NCBI GenBank assembly: GCA_051656605.1
Contig: JBOGCF010000056.1
Location: 1-64,000 of the forward strand
Direction of reading: 5' to 3'
DNA from: UBA12018 sp051656605
GTDB lineage: Bacteria; Bacteroidota; Bacteroidia; Bacteroidales; CAMTPD01
DNA: 64,000 bases
Shown: positions 45,120 through 53,719 of the stretch, piece by piece
Position numbering within the stretch: position 1 is the stretch's first letter
Layout: the number at the start of each line of letters is the position of its first letter
Translations under genes and position numbers: made by a program
Notes under the pieces: generated by a model
Seen by the model: the letters and a program-made list of their open reading frames with translations, nothing else
The model's database searches: none
Told to the model about the DNA's origin: nothing

Positions 45120-46445
45120 ATGCGTTTGAAACACTTCTTTTTTATTCTTGTAGCCTGGCTGTTGGTGCTGATCGTTGTGATCGGTATGGCCGTAGAGCAA
45201 AAGCCGTTGTTGTATGGTCTCCAAGCTATGGTGGCGGGATTGATTCTCTACCTTGCCTTTTTTTACCGAAAGGTGGTGAAGCCGATGAACACCATCGGAC
45301 ACGGGATGGAATTGCTGCGTGAGCAGGATTTCGGAAGCCGCTTGTTGCCGGTAAAGCAGCGCGAAGCCGACCGCATTGTGGAGATTTTTAACCGGATGAT
45401 GGAGCAACTCAAAGAAGAACGCTTGCGTCTGCGCGAGCAAAACAACTTTCTCGATCTGCTGATTAATGCTTCGCCCATGGGGGTGATTATTCTTTCGCTC
45501 GACGAAGAAATCACAATGACCAATCCGGCCGTGTACAAACTTTTTGGCTATGATCCGGCAGATGCCGACGAATTGAAGGGGAGGTTTCAGGGCAAACGAC
45601 TCGATGCGCTCGAGAGTCCGCTGGGCGAAGAGTTGGCCCGCATCCCCAAAGACAGCACCGTAACCCTGCGACTGGGCAATGGTGATATTTATCGTTGCAG
45701 CCGGTTGTCGTTTCTCGACCGCGGTTTTGCCCATCCCTTTATCTTGATCGAAAGCATTACCGACGAGGTGAAGAAGGCTGAAAAGAAAGCCTACGAAAAG
45801 GTGATCAGAATGATTGCGCACGAAGTAAACAATACCACGGCGGGAATTACGTCTACGCTGGATACGGTGCTTGATATTCTCGAAGGGGAGGAGATGACGG
45901 ACGTAAAGGAGGTAATTCAGATATGCTCGGAGCGTTGCTTTGTGATGAGTAACTTCATTACGCGCTTTGCCGAGGTGGTAAAGATTCCCGAGCCGCAACT
46001 CGAGCATCGCGACTTAAACAAGTGTGTCGATTCGGGACGACGCTTTATGGAGATGATGTGTGCCGACCGGAAGATCGGTTTTCGTGTTTCGTGCTGTGAG
46101 GCGGCACTGCCGGTGCAACTCGATGCCACGCTTTTCGAACAAGTATTGCTGAATATCGTCAAGAACGCCATTGAGAGTTTTCCCGATGGTGAAGGCGAAG
46201 TGATCATTCGCACCGAGACGGGTGCGGGAGGTAAGCCTTGTCTGGAAATTGCCAACAACGGAACTCCCATCGACCGCGAACAGGAAATGATGTTGTTTAC
46301 CCCTTTCTTCTCTACCAAACCCAACGGGCAGGGCATCGGCCTTATCTTTATCCGCGAAGTGCTCATGGCACATCATTGTTCCTTTTCCCTCAAGTCGTAC
46401 CCCGACGGATATACGCGCTTTAAGATCCAATTCCTCACAGTTTAA
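45120..46445 (+). CDS. Membrane-bound sensor histidine kinase with PAS domain
   Basis: A 441-residue kinase. Two close membrane helices (about 5-25 and 30-47) leave almost no periplasmic loop, so it probably senses a signal in the membrane or cytoplasm. A HAMP-like linker is followed by a PAS domain (about 115-220, LDLLINASPMGVIILSLDEE), the phospho-acceptor His234 (IAHEVNNTTAG) and the ATPase domain with N box NIVKNAIESF and the G boxes NNGTPI and GQGIGL. Partner of the NtrC-type regulator upstream. It belongs to the NtrB-like class by domain order and the HEVNN box. Confidence 0.92.
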   Translation: MRLKHFFFILVAWLLVLIVVIGMAVEQKPLLYGLQAMVAGLILYLAFFYRKVVKPMNTIGHGMELLREQDFGSRLLPVKQREADRIVEIFNRMMEQLKEERLRLREQNNFLDLLINASPMGVIILSLDEEITMTNPAVYKLFGYDPADADELKGRFQGKRLDALESPLGEELARIPKDSTVTLRLGNGDIYRCSRLSFLDRGFAHPFILIESITDEVKKAEKKAYEKVIRMIAHEVNNTTAGITSTLDTVLDILEGEEMTDVKEVIQICSERCFVMSNFITRFAEVVKIPEPQLEHRDLNKCVDSGRRFMEMMCADRKIGFRVSCCEAALPVQLDATLFEQVLLNIVKNAIESFPDGEGEVIIRTETGAGGKPCLEIANNGTPIDREQEMMLFTPFFSTKPNGQGIGLIFIREVLMAHHCSFSLKSYPDGYTRFKIQFLTV

Positions 46446-46495
46446 GCATCGCGACCGCATTGCTTAAGGTAGTTTGTCGAGAGAGTTAAGTTTAG

Positions 46496-46580
46496 ACAGG
46501 TACGTGTCTAAGATGTGTACACGGTCGTGACGCATTCTTGTCATATACCTGTCTAAGTTGTGTACAGGTACGTGTCTAAG
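46496..46580. repeat. Direct and inverted repeats between kinase and xylE
   Basis: A 17-nt sequence ACAGGTACGTGTCTAAG occurs at 46496-46512 and 46564-46580. GTCTAAG followed by [A/T]TGTGTACA occurs at 46506-46521 and 46551-46566 (15 of 16 identical). AGACAGGTACGTGTCT is a near-palindrome. The region lies between convergent genes; no T-run terminator is obvious. Confidence 0.65.
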
Positions 46581-46610
46581 CTTAATTTACATGTATTCGG
46601 AGCTTAGTTC

Positions 46611-48026
46611 TCACTTTTTCCAGAAGTATTCGATCTCTTCGAGTGTTTTACCTTTCGTTTCGGGCACAAACTTCCATACAAACCAGGCGGCAAGGATTCC
46701 CATGGTTCCGTAAAGGGCGTAGGAGAATCCGTGGTGGAAGTGTTGCGTCAAGTAGGCATTCTCATTGAGAATCGGGAAGGTCCAGGATACGAGAAAGTTG
46801 GCCAACCATTGCACGGCTACGGCGATAGAAAGGGCGCTTCGGATGGAGTTGGGGAAGATCTCGGCTAGTAGTACCCACGCTACCGGTCCCCAAGATACGG
46901 CAAACGAGGCGGTGTAGATGAGCATAAAGATCAGCGTGATAAGGCCTACTTGTTGGAAGTAAAACGTCATCGCGAGGGCAAACATGCTGATCGACATTCC
47001 GATGGCGCCGATGATGAGGAGTGGTTTACGCCCGAAACGGTCTACCGAAAGTATGGCAACCACCGTAAAGGTTAGGTTAATAATGCCCACGATAATGGTT
47101 TGCAGCAGAGAAGTGTCCGTGCCGGAACCCATTGTGCGGAAGATCTCCGGCGCATAGTACAATACGACGTTGATGCCGACGGCTTGCTGAAATACGGAAA
47201 TGAGTATGCCGATAACGATAACGGCCCATCCGAAGGATAGCCACGGCATGTTCTTTTCAACGAGCGTACTTTTGATTTGAATCATTTCCCGTTTGGCTTC
47301 TACTGCTCCGTACAGACGGGTGAGGACGTTTTCGGCTTCTTGGTTTTCGTTGGTAAGCATGAGGAAGCGGGGAGTTTTCGGAACAAAAAAGAGCAGGACA
47401 AAGAAGAGGAGACTCGGGATTAGTTCCGAGGCAAACATCCAGCGCCAACCAATGGTGTCGAGCCAAGTTGCGTCGCCTTGCAATGCAATAAAGTAATTGA
47501 CAAAGTAAACGACGAGCATACCGAATATAATGGCGAATTGATTTAAGGATACGAGCTTTCCGCGGATAGCAGCGGGCGCGATTTCGGCAATGTACATCGG
47601 CGAAAGCATCGAGGCCAGTCCTACGCCTACACCACCCACGATCCTGAAAAAGATGAGTGAGGCAACAGTAGGAATATCAAACGGTGCAAAGTAATCGGGC
47701 AATGCAGACCCGAGCGCGGATGCAGAGAATAACAGTGCGGCGAGGAGAAGACCGTTGCGCCGTCCCATGCGTTGACTCACGGGGCCGCCCAGTATTCCGC
47801 CAATGATACAACCGATCAATGCGCTTGAGATAATGAAGCCTTTGATGGCGCTTGCCATGTTGTCGGTGAAGCCGTATTGTGATTTGAGAGGTGTTACAAA
47901 GAAATGGTCCAGAGCTTGTGTCGTACCCGAGATCACGGCGGTATCGTACCCGAAGAGTAGTCCGCCCAAGGTCGCGACCAATGTGATACCGATCACAAAG
48001 CGGGTATTAAATGTTGTGTTGTTCAT
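46611..48026 (-). CDS. xylE: D-xylose:proton symporter, MFS sugar porter family
   Basis: A 471-residue 12-helix transporter of the sugar-porter family. Signatures: GGLLFGYDTAVISG at the first helix, GRRNG, GGVGVGLASMLSPMYIAEIAPAAIRG, QAVGINVVLYYAPEIF, DRFGRKP and VPETKGKTLEEIE at the end. It imports xylose with protons across the inner membrane. The open frame extends 17 codons upstream, but the ATG at 48026 is the usual start. Downstream of xylB-xylA, but a terminator-like hairpin lies between xylA and this gene. Confidence 0.92.
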   Translation of the reverse strand: MNNTTFNTRFVIGITLVATLGGLLFGYDTAVISGTTQALDHFFVTPLKSQYGFTDNMASAIKGFIISSALIGCIIGGILGGPVSQRMGRRNGLLLAALLFSASALGSALPDYFAPFDIPTVASLIFFRIVGGVGVGLASMLSPMYIAEIAPAAIRGKLVSLNQFAIIFGMLVVYFVNYFIALQGDATWLDTIGWRWMFASELIPSLLFFVLLFFVPKTPRFLMLTNENQEAENVLTRLYGAVEAKREMIQIKSTLVEKNMPWLSFGWAVIVIGILISVFQQAVGINVVLYYAPEIFRTMGSGTDTSLLQTIIVGIINLTFTVVAILSVDRFGRKPLLIIGAIGMSISMFALAMTFYFQQVGLITLIFMLIYTASFAVSWGPVAWVLLAEIFPNSIRSALSIAVAVQWLANFLVSWTFPILNENAYLTQHFHHGFSYALYGTMGILAAWFVWKFVPETKGKTLEEIEYFWKK

Positions 48027-48039
48027 GGTGTAGGTATTA

Positions 48040-48092
48040 AAAACAAAAACAGACCGTACCCAGCGGAACGTGCCCACAAGGTAAACGGTCTG
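48040..48092 (-). terminator. Terminator-like hairpin between xylA and xylE
   Basis: On the minus strand CAGACCGT (48092-48085) pairs with ACGGTCTG (48057-48050), extended past a bulge by ACC/GGT, and is followed by TTTTTGTTTTT. It fits an intrinsic terminator inside the xyl operon, so xylE may be expressed by read-through. Confidence 0.65.
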
Positions 48093-48107
48093 TAAATATA
48101 ATGATAA

Positions 48108-49436
48108 TTAGATATGCTGGTTAAGGATGCATTCGAATAGTTCTTGTTTTCCGCTACGAGTTTGTGGTTCGCCATGCTTCAATGCATACGCACGTAGGTC
48201 TTCGAGCGTAAGTTTTCCGGTTTCGAATAGTTCTCCTTCTCCTTGATCAAAAGAAGCGTAACGCTCTTTTCGCATGTTTAGAAAATCGGAATGCTGTAGA
48301 ACGTCTGCCGCTACGAGCAATGCTCTGGCAAAGGCGTCCATACCGCCGATGTGGGCAATAAAGATATCTTCCAAGTCTGTCGAGTTACGACGGGTTTTCG
48401 CGTCGAAGTTTGTTCCGCCGTGACCAAGTCCGCCACCTTGAAGCAATACCAACCAAGCTTCTGTCAGTTCTTGAATATTCATAGGGAATTGGTCTGTATC
48501 CCATCCGTTTTGATAGTCTCCACGGTTTGCGTCGATGCTACCAAGCATGCCGGCATCTACGCATGCTTGCAATTCGTGCTCGAATGTGTGCTGTGCAAGG
48601 GTTGCGTGATTTACTTCGATGTTTAGTTTGAAGTCTTTATCGAGGTTGTAATGACGAAGGAAGCCTATTACGGTTTCTGCATCGAAATCGTATTGGTGCT
48701 TTGTTGGCTCCATAGGTTTCGGTTCGATTAGGAATGTTCCTTTGAATCCTTGCTTGCGTGCGTAGTCACGAGCCATGGTAAGCATCATCGCTAAGTGTTC
48801 TTTCTCGCGCTTCATGTCGGTATTGAGCAAAGTCATATATCCTTCGCGTCCTCCCCAGAATACATAGTTCTCGCCGCCTAGCGCAATGGTTGCGTCGATG
48901 GCGTTCTTGATTTGTGTTCCGGCATAGGCTACCGCGTCGAAGTCTGGATTTGTTGCTGCTCCGTTCATATAGCGGTGATGGCTAAATACGTTTGCTGTAC
49001 CCCACAGGAGCTTGATGCCCGATTCTTGTTGTTTTTGCTTTGCGTATGCAACCATCGTTTGAAGTCGTTTTTCTCCTTCTTCGATGGAGTCGCCCAGTTC
49101 GATTAGGTCTACATCGTGAAAACAATAATAGGGGATGCCGATCTTGGTCATGAACTCAAAGGCTGCGTCCATTTTGTCTTTGGCTCTTTCTTCTGCTGTT
49201 GTAGCTTCGTCCCAAGGGAAGAATTTGGTTGCTCCGCCAAACGGATCGCCGCCATCTCCACAGAGTGTGTGCCAATAGGCCATTGAAAAGCGGAAGTGTT
49301 CTTTCATGGTTTTGCCCATGACAATGCGATTTGCGTCGTAAAACTTAAATGCTAATGGGTTTTTCGACTCTCTTCCTTCAAATTTAATCTTCCCGATACC
49401 CGGGAAGAATTCTTTTTTTCCTGTTACGATATTCAT
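48108..49436 (-). CDS. xylA: Xylose isomerase
   Basis: XylA isomerises D-xylose to D-xylulose in the cytoplasm. The 442-residue protein is of the longer group II type. Conserved segments include FHDVDLIELGDS, the VFSHHRYMNGAATNPD loop, VFWGGREGYMTLLNTD, FLIEPKPMEPTKHQYD, NHATLAQHTFEHE and DANRGDYQNGWDTD, which hold the metal ligands. It is 12 nt downstream of xylB and 81 nt upstream of xylE. Confidence 0.97.
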   Translation of the reverse strand: MNIVTGKKEFFPGIGKIKFEGRESKNPLAFKFYDANRIVMGKTMKEHFRFSMAYWHTLCGDGGDPFGGATKFFPWDEATTAEERAKDKMDAAFEFMTKIGIPYYCFHDVDLIELGDSIEEGEKRLQTMVAYAKQKQQESGIKLLWGTANVFSHHRYMNGAATNPDFDAVAYAGTQIKNAIDATIALGGENYVFWGGREGYMTLLNTDMKREKEHLAMMLTMARDYARKQGFKGTFLIEPKPMEPTKHQYDFDAETVIGFLRHYNLDKDFKLNIEVNHATLAQHTFEHELQACVDAGMLGSIDANRGDYQNGWDTDQFPMNIQELTEAWLVLLQGGGLGHGGTNFDAKTRRNSTDLEDIFIAHIGGMDAFARALLVAADVLQHSDFLNMRKERYASFDQGEGELFETGKLTLEDLRAYALKHGEPQTRSGKQELFECILNQHI

Positions 49437-49448
49437 GGTATGAATTAT

Positions 49449-50954
49449 TTAAAGTGTAATTGTTTCGTTGTTTAATGCGGTTTGAAGATGTTGTTTCCAT
49501 GTTTCATACGCATCGGTATAGGCTTGTTGATTTCTTACGTCCGGCTCTGCTACGTCGATACGTTTCAACGTTTCGAAGGCTTCGGTAGGTGTTTTATATA
49601 TTCCGCAACCGATACCGGCTCCGCGCGCTGCACCAATAGAACCGTCTGTATCGTATAGTTCGATCATTGAGTTGTTGATGGTTGCTACCGCTGTGCGAAA
49701 AAGTGGACTGAGGTACATGTTTGCATGTCCGGCTTTGATTACATGGGTCTGGATGCCTACTTGCTTGAGAATGTCTATTCCATATCTAAAGGAAAAGGCA
49801 ATTCCTTCTTGGGCGGCGCGCATCAAATGGCTTCTGTCGTGTATGTTGTAGTTGATCCCGTGCATCGATGCTGCTATTTCTTTATTGGCCAACATGCGTT
49901 CTGCTCCGTTGCCGAAGGGCAATACAGAGATGCCCTTGCTTCCTACAGGAGCTTGTGCTGCAAGTTGATTCATGTCGGCATAACTCATTTCCGGCGTTGC
50001 AATGTTTCGTCGAATCCAAGCATTGAGGATAGCGGTGCCGTTGATGCAAAGCATTACGCCTAATCGGTTTTCTGTTGGAGTATAGTTTACATGCGCGAAA
50101 CTGTTTACGCGCGATTGAGCATCATAAGCAACTTGATCGCTAATTCCATATACGACTCCGGATGTGCCGGCTGTAGAAGCAATCTCTCCGGGATTAAGTA
50201 CATTTAATGACAATGCATTGTTGGGTTGATCTCCGGCACGATAGGTTACGGGGATTCCTTCGGTTAAGTTTAGATCTGCTGCTGCGGCTGCTGTGACTTC
50301 GCCTTGTATCCCAAAAGTGGGAACTAAAGGTGCTAGAATAGAATCTGAAAAGCCGAATGCGTTTAGCAATGGTTTCGAAATACACTTGTCCTTGAAGTCC
50401 CAAAAGATTCCTTCGGAAAGACCCGAACAAGTTGTGGTAGCCATATTGGTCAAACGCATGGCTATATAGTCTCCCGGAAGGAGAATCTTGTCTATCTTTT
50501 CATAGATATGGGGTTCGTTCTCTTTGATCCAAGCAAGTTTGGAGGCTGTGAAGTTGCCCGGTGAGTTGAGTAAATGCGAAAGACAATAGTCGCTTCCTAA
50601 TTTGTTGAAAGCATTATTTCCATAAGGAACTCCGCGACTATCGCACCAAATGATGGCCGGACGCAATACGTTACCCGCTTTGTCGATAACGACGAGTCCG
50701 TGCATTTGATATGAAATACCGATTCCCTTAATTTCTTTGGGATCTATTTTTGCTGTAGAAAGGATGGAGTGCGTAGCAAGCTTTAGGTTTTTCCACCACG
50801 CTTCGGGATGTTGCTCTGCCCAACCTGCTTTGTGGGCAATGATTTCCATTTCCGTTTTAGGGAAGAAGTCTGTAGCGATGCATTGGCCGGTTTGTGTATC
50901 CACAAGTGATGCCTTAACCGACGAACTGCCTATGTCGTATCCGATTGTATACAT
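49449..50954 (-). CDS. xylB: Xylulokinase
   Basis: XylB phosphorylates D-xylulose to xylulose 5-phosphate, feeding the pentose phosphate pathway. The 501-residue FGGY-family kinase starts MYTIGYDIGSSSVKASLVD (phosphate-1 motif), has IKGIGISYQMHGLV, IIWCDSRG, and STAGTSGVVYG (phosphate-2), and an adenosine-motif region KAGHANMYLSPLF. The frame extends 47 codons upstream but that part is not conserved; ATG at 50954 is used. First gene of xylB-xylA-xylE. No regulator gene is adjacent. Confidence 0.95.
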   Translation of the reverse strand: MYTIGYDIGSSSVKASLVDTQTGQCIATDFFPKTEMEIIAHKAGWAEQHPEAWWKNLKLATHSILSTAKIDPKEIKGIGISYQMHGLVVIDKAGNVLRPAIIWCDSRGVPYGNNAFNKLGSDYCLSHLLNSPGNFTASKLAWIKENEPHIYEKIDKILLPGDYIAMRLTNMATTTCSGLSEGIFWDFKDKCISKPLLNAFGFSDSILAPLVPTFGIQGEVTAAAAADLNLTEGIPVTYRAGDQPNNALSLNVLNPGEIASTAGTSGVVYGISDQVAYDAQSRVNSFAHVNYTPTENRLGVMLCINGTAILNAWIRRNIATPEMSYADMNQLAAQAPVGSKGISVLPFGNGAERMLANKEIAASMHGINYNIHDRSHLMRAAQEGIAFSFRYGIDILKQVGIQTHVIKAGHANMYLSPLFRTAVATINNSMIELYDTDGSIGAARGAGIGCGIYKTPTEAFETLKRIDVAEPDVRNQQAYTDAYETWKQHLQTALNNETITL

Positions 50955-50997
50955 AAGTGTGTTGTTAAATCTACATGGTAATAAAAGGTTGTCTCGA

Positions 50998-51095
50998 TAA
51001 ATATAGATATTAAATTGAGATAGCGTAACGTTTTGTAATATAAATAATTTAGGGTAGATGAGGAGTGTGGAGAAATATATGTGTAGACTGTACAC
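50998..51095 (-). promoter_or_regulatory. Possible xyl promoter and operator
   Basis: TATATTTA on the minus strand (51005-50998) matches TAnnTTTG at all but the last base, 44 nt before xylB. Further upstream, GTGTA-GACTG-TACAC at 51081-51095 is an inverted repeat that could bind a regulator. Both are weak by themselves; the rest of the 50955-51180 gap is AT-rich with no gene. Confidence 0.3.
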
Positions 51096-51180
51096 TAAAG
51101 TCTTTGAGGAAGTCTTAAAATTACAAGGATGATTAGAGTGGCTGTTACTATCGTTAATCTACAATAAGTAGAGGTGCGTA

Positions 51181-51223
51181 AAAAAAGTTAACGGGAGCAC
51201 TCGCTTATTGGAGTACTCCCGTT
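51181..51223 (-). terminator. Terminator after pgi
   Basis: An 8-bp stem (51190-51197 with 51216-51223) extended by an inner ACT/AGT pairing is followed on the minus strand by a run of T. It lies 28 nt past the pgi stop. Confidence 0.8.
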
Positions 51224-51250
51224 GAAAGATCTTATTTGGAATGATCCGAA

Positions 51251-52594
51251 TTACAATTTAGCACGGATTGCTTCGCTTTCTTTTTCGAAGCCCGGTTTGT
51301 TTAATAGGGCAAACATGTTCTTTTTGTATGCTTCTACTCCAGGTTGGTCAAATGGGTTAACGCCTAGTAAGTAGCCGCTGATACCACAAGCTTTCTCGAA
51401 GAAATAGAATAATTGGCCAATGTAGAACGCGTCTAGTTTTGGCATATCGATTTTGATGTTTGGAACACCTCCGTCTACGTGTGCTAGTTGAGTTCCTAGC
51501 TCTGCCATTTTGTTGACAAAGTCTACACGTTTTCCCGCAAGGAAGTTCAAACCGTCAAGGTCTGCACTGTCTGTGGGAATTTCAACGCAATGGTCAGGAG
51601 TTTCAATAGAGATTACTGATTCGAAAATAGTACGTTCACCTTCTTGAATCCATTGACCCATTGAGTGTAGATCTGTTGTTAAGTCTACCGCAGCAGGGAA
51701 AATACCTTTGTGTTCTTTACCTTCACTTTCGCCGTAAAGTTGTTTCCACCATTCGCCGATATAATGAAGTTTAGGGTGGAAGTTGCATAGGATCTCAATT
51801 TTTTTACCGTCTTTGTAAAGTTCATTACGTGTTACGGCATATAGAGCAGAAAGGTTTTGCTCAAATGGAACGTCTGCGCCAGTTGCTTTTTCCATAGATG
51901 CAGCACCGGCAACAAGTTCTCTGATTGAGAAACCGGCAGCAGCGATAGGAAGTAGACCTACCGGAGTAAGAACAGAGAAACGGCCTCCCACATTATCAGG
52001 AATGATAAATGTTTTGTAGCCTTCTTGGTCTGCCAATGTGCGAAGTGCACCTTTTGCAGCATCGGTAACAGCAACGATTCTGTGTTTTGCTTCTTCTTTG
52101 CCAATAGCGGTTTCCAATTGGTTTTTAAGAATGCGGAAAGCCAAAGCAGGTTCGGTGGTTGTTCCTGATTTTGAGATGTTGATAATTCCGAATTGTTTTC
52201 CTTGAAGGAATTGTGACAGTTCGAAAAGATAATCTTCACCAATATTTTGACCTGCATATACGATAACAGGGTTTTTACGGTCTCTTTGTAACCAATCGAA
52301 GCTATTGCTCAACGCGTCGATTACCGCTTTTGCACCAAGGTAGCTTCCGCCAATACCAACAACCACGATTACTTCACATTTTGCACGAAGAGTTGCTGCT
52401 GTAGCTTCGATGTCGGCAAGATGTTCTTCTGTGATTGAAGATGGAAGATGCAACCAACCAAGGAAGTCATTACCACGACCAGAGCCGTTTTCTAATATTT
52501 CAATACACTCTTTTGCTTTAGAAGCTTGAGCTTCAATTTGGGCTTTAGTTACATGGCCCAAGGCTTTTTCAATATGTAAACTGATGTTCTTCAT
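51251..52594 (-). CDS. pgi: Glucose-6-phosphate isomerase
   Basis: Interconverts glucose 6-phosphate and fructose 6-phosphate. The 447-residue protein is of the shorter, Bacillus-like type. It has VVVGIGGSYLGAKAVIDAL (phosphosugar-binding), NISKSGTTTEPALAF, and the C-terminal active-site region with QLFYFFEKACGISGYLLGVNPFDQPGVEAYK. It follows gpsA on the same strand after an 86-nt gap that contains a terminator hairpin. Confidence 0.96.
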   Translation of the reverse strand: MKNISLHIEKALGHVTKAQIEAQASKAKECIEILENGSGRGNDFLGWLHLPSSITEEHLADIEATAATLRAKCEVIVVVGIGGSYLGAKAVIDALSNSFDWLQRDRKNPVIVYAGQNIGEDYLFELSQFLQGKQFGIINISKSGTTTEPALAFRILKNQLETAIGKEEAKHRIVAVTDAAKGALRTLADQEGYKTFIIPDNVGGRFSVLTPVGLLPIAAAGFSIRELVAGAASMEKATGADVPFEQNLSALYAVTRNELYKDGKKIEILCNFHPKLHYIGEWWKQLYGESEGKEHKGIFPAAVDLTTDLHSMGQWIQEGERTIFESVISIETPDHCVEIPTDSADLDGLNFLAGKRVDFVNKMAELGTQLAHVDGGVPNIKIDMPKLDAFYIGQLFYFFEKACGISGYLLGVNPFDQPGVEAYKKNMFALLNKPGFEKESEAIRAKL

Positions 52595-52621
52595 ATAATT
52601 GATGTTTGAATAGAACCTTCT

Positions 52622-52675
52622 AAAAAGAGAAAAGCTCTCAACCCGAATTCACATAGAACAGGATTGAGAGCTTTT
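52622..52675 (-). terminator. Terminator between gpsA and pgi
   Basis: A perfect 12-bp stem (52630-52641 with 52664-52675) with a 22-nt loop is followed on the minus strand by CTCTTTTTAG. It probably ends most lysS-gpsA transcripts. No full TAnnTTTG box was found for pgi between the hairpin and its start. Confidence 0.7.
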
Positions 52676-52680
52676 ATTTA

Positions 52681-53676
52681 TCATTTAAATGTTTCGGTAA
52701 GTTGCTTGATCACTGCTGTAGGTGATTTCTTGTCGTAAAGAATCTCATATACAGCATCCAGAATAGGCATATCTACCTGATATTTCTCGTTGATTTCTTT
52801 GATACATTTAGTACCATAGTATCCTTCAGCAATCATTTCCATTTCGAGCTGAGCTGTTTTAACGGAATAGCCTTTCCCGATCATTGTACCGAATGTACGG
52901 TTACGACTAAATCGAGAGTAAGCTGTTACGAGCATATCTCCTAAATAAGCAGAATCACTGATATCACGCTTTAGAGGATGTATTGCTTGAACAAAGCGAT
53001 CCATTTCTTGGATTGCATTTGAGATAAATACAGCCTGAAAGTTGTCTCCGTATTTTAAGCCATGGCAAATACCGGCAACAATAGCATATACATTCTTTAA
53101 TACAGAAGCATATTCGATACCGATAACATCGTCACTAACAGATGTTTTTACATATGGATTGGTAAATACTTTCGACATCACTTCTGCATTTGCAATGTTA
53201 GGACATCCTACGGTAAGGTAAGAAAGTCGTTCTAATGCAATTTCTTCAGCATGACACGGACCACCTAGTACAGCAATATTCTCGACCGAAGCCTTAAAAA
53301 AGTCGGCAAAATAGTCAGATACCAACTGATTTTCATCGGGTACAATCCCTTTGATTGCCGAGATGATAAATTTATCATTTAGGCTTGTTTTTACTTTCTT
53401 TAAGTGCTGCTTAAGGAAAGGTGAAGGGGTTGCGAAGATCAAGGTGTCTGAGTCCTTAATTGCCTGATTGATGTTGGAGTAGAAGTTGATCTTACTTGTA
53501 TCAAACTTAACTCCTGTCAGGTAATAAGGGTTATGTCCTAATCGCTTAAATTCGTCAATGCGGTCAGGGCGACGTACATACCAATTGATACTATCCTGTG
53601 TGGAAAGTACAATTTTAGCAAGAGCAGTAGCCCAGCTGCCTCCCCCCATTATGGCTATTTTTCCTGGCAATTTCAT
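52681..53676 (-). CDS. gpsA: Glycerol-3-phosphate dehydrogenase [NAD(P)+]
   Basis: GpsA reduces dihydroxyacetone phosphate to sn-glycerol 3-phosphate for phospholipid synthesis. The 331-residue protein has the nucleotide motif IMGGGSWATALAKI, IISAIKGI, AVLGGPCHAEEIA, the catalytic Lys in SVLKNVYAI, and GDMLVTAYSRFSRNRTFG. The frame extends upstream to 53736, overlapping lysS, but the extension is Lys-rich and not conserved; ATG at 53676 begins MKLPGKIAIMGGG. It follows lysS on the same strand. Confidence 0.95.
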   Translation of the reverse strand: MKLPGKIAIMGGGSWATALAKIVLSTQDSINWYVRRPDRIDEFKRLGHNPYYLTGVKFDTSKINFYSNINQAIKDSDTLIFATPSPFLKQHLKKVKTSLNDKFIISAIKGIVPDENQLVSDYFADFFKASVENIAVLGGPCHAEEIALERLSYLTVGCPNIANAEVMSKVFTNPYVKTSVSDDVIGIEYASVLKNVYAIVAGICHGLKYGDNFQAVFISNAIQEMDRFVQAIHPLKRDISDSAYLGDMLVTAYSRFSRNRTFGTMIGKGYSVKTAQLEMEMIAEGYYGTKCIKEINEKYQVDMPILDAVYEILYDKKSPTAVIKQLTETFK

Positions 53677-53719
53677 GACTTTCTTTTTACTTAAGTCTGT
53701 CTCTGTCTTTGGGTGCCGA

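Noticed and set aside
45072..46007. 311-codon minus-strand frame over the histidine kinase
   Set aside because: Shadow of the kinase gene on the opposite strand; composition follows its codons and no domain is visible.
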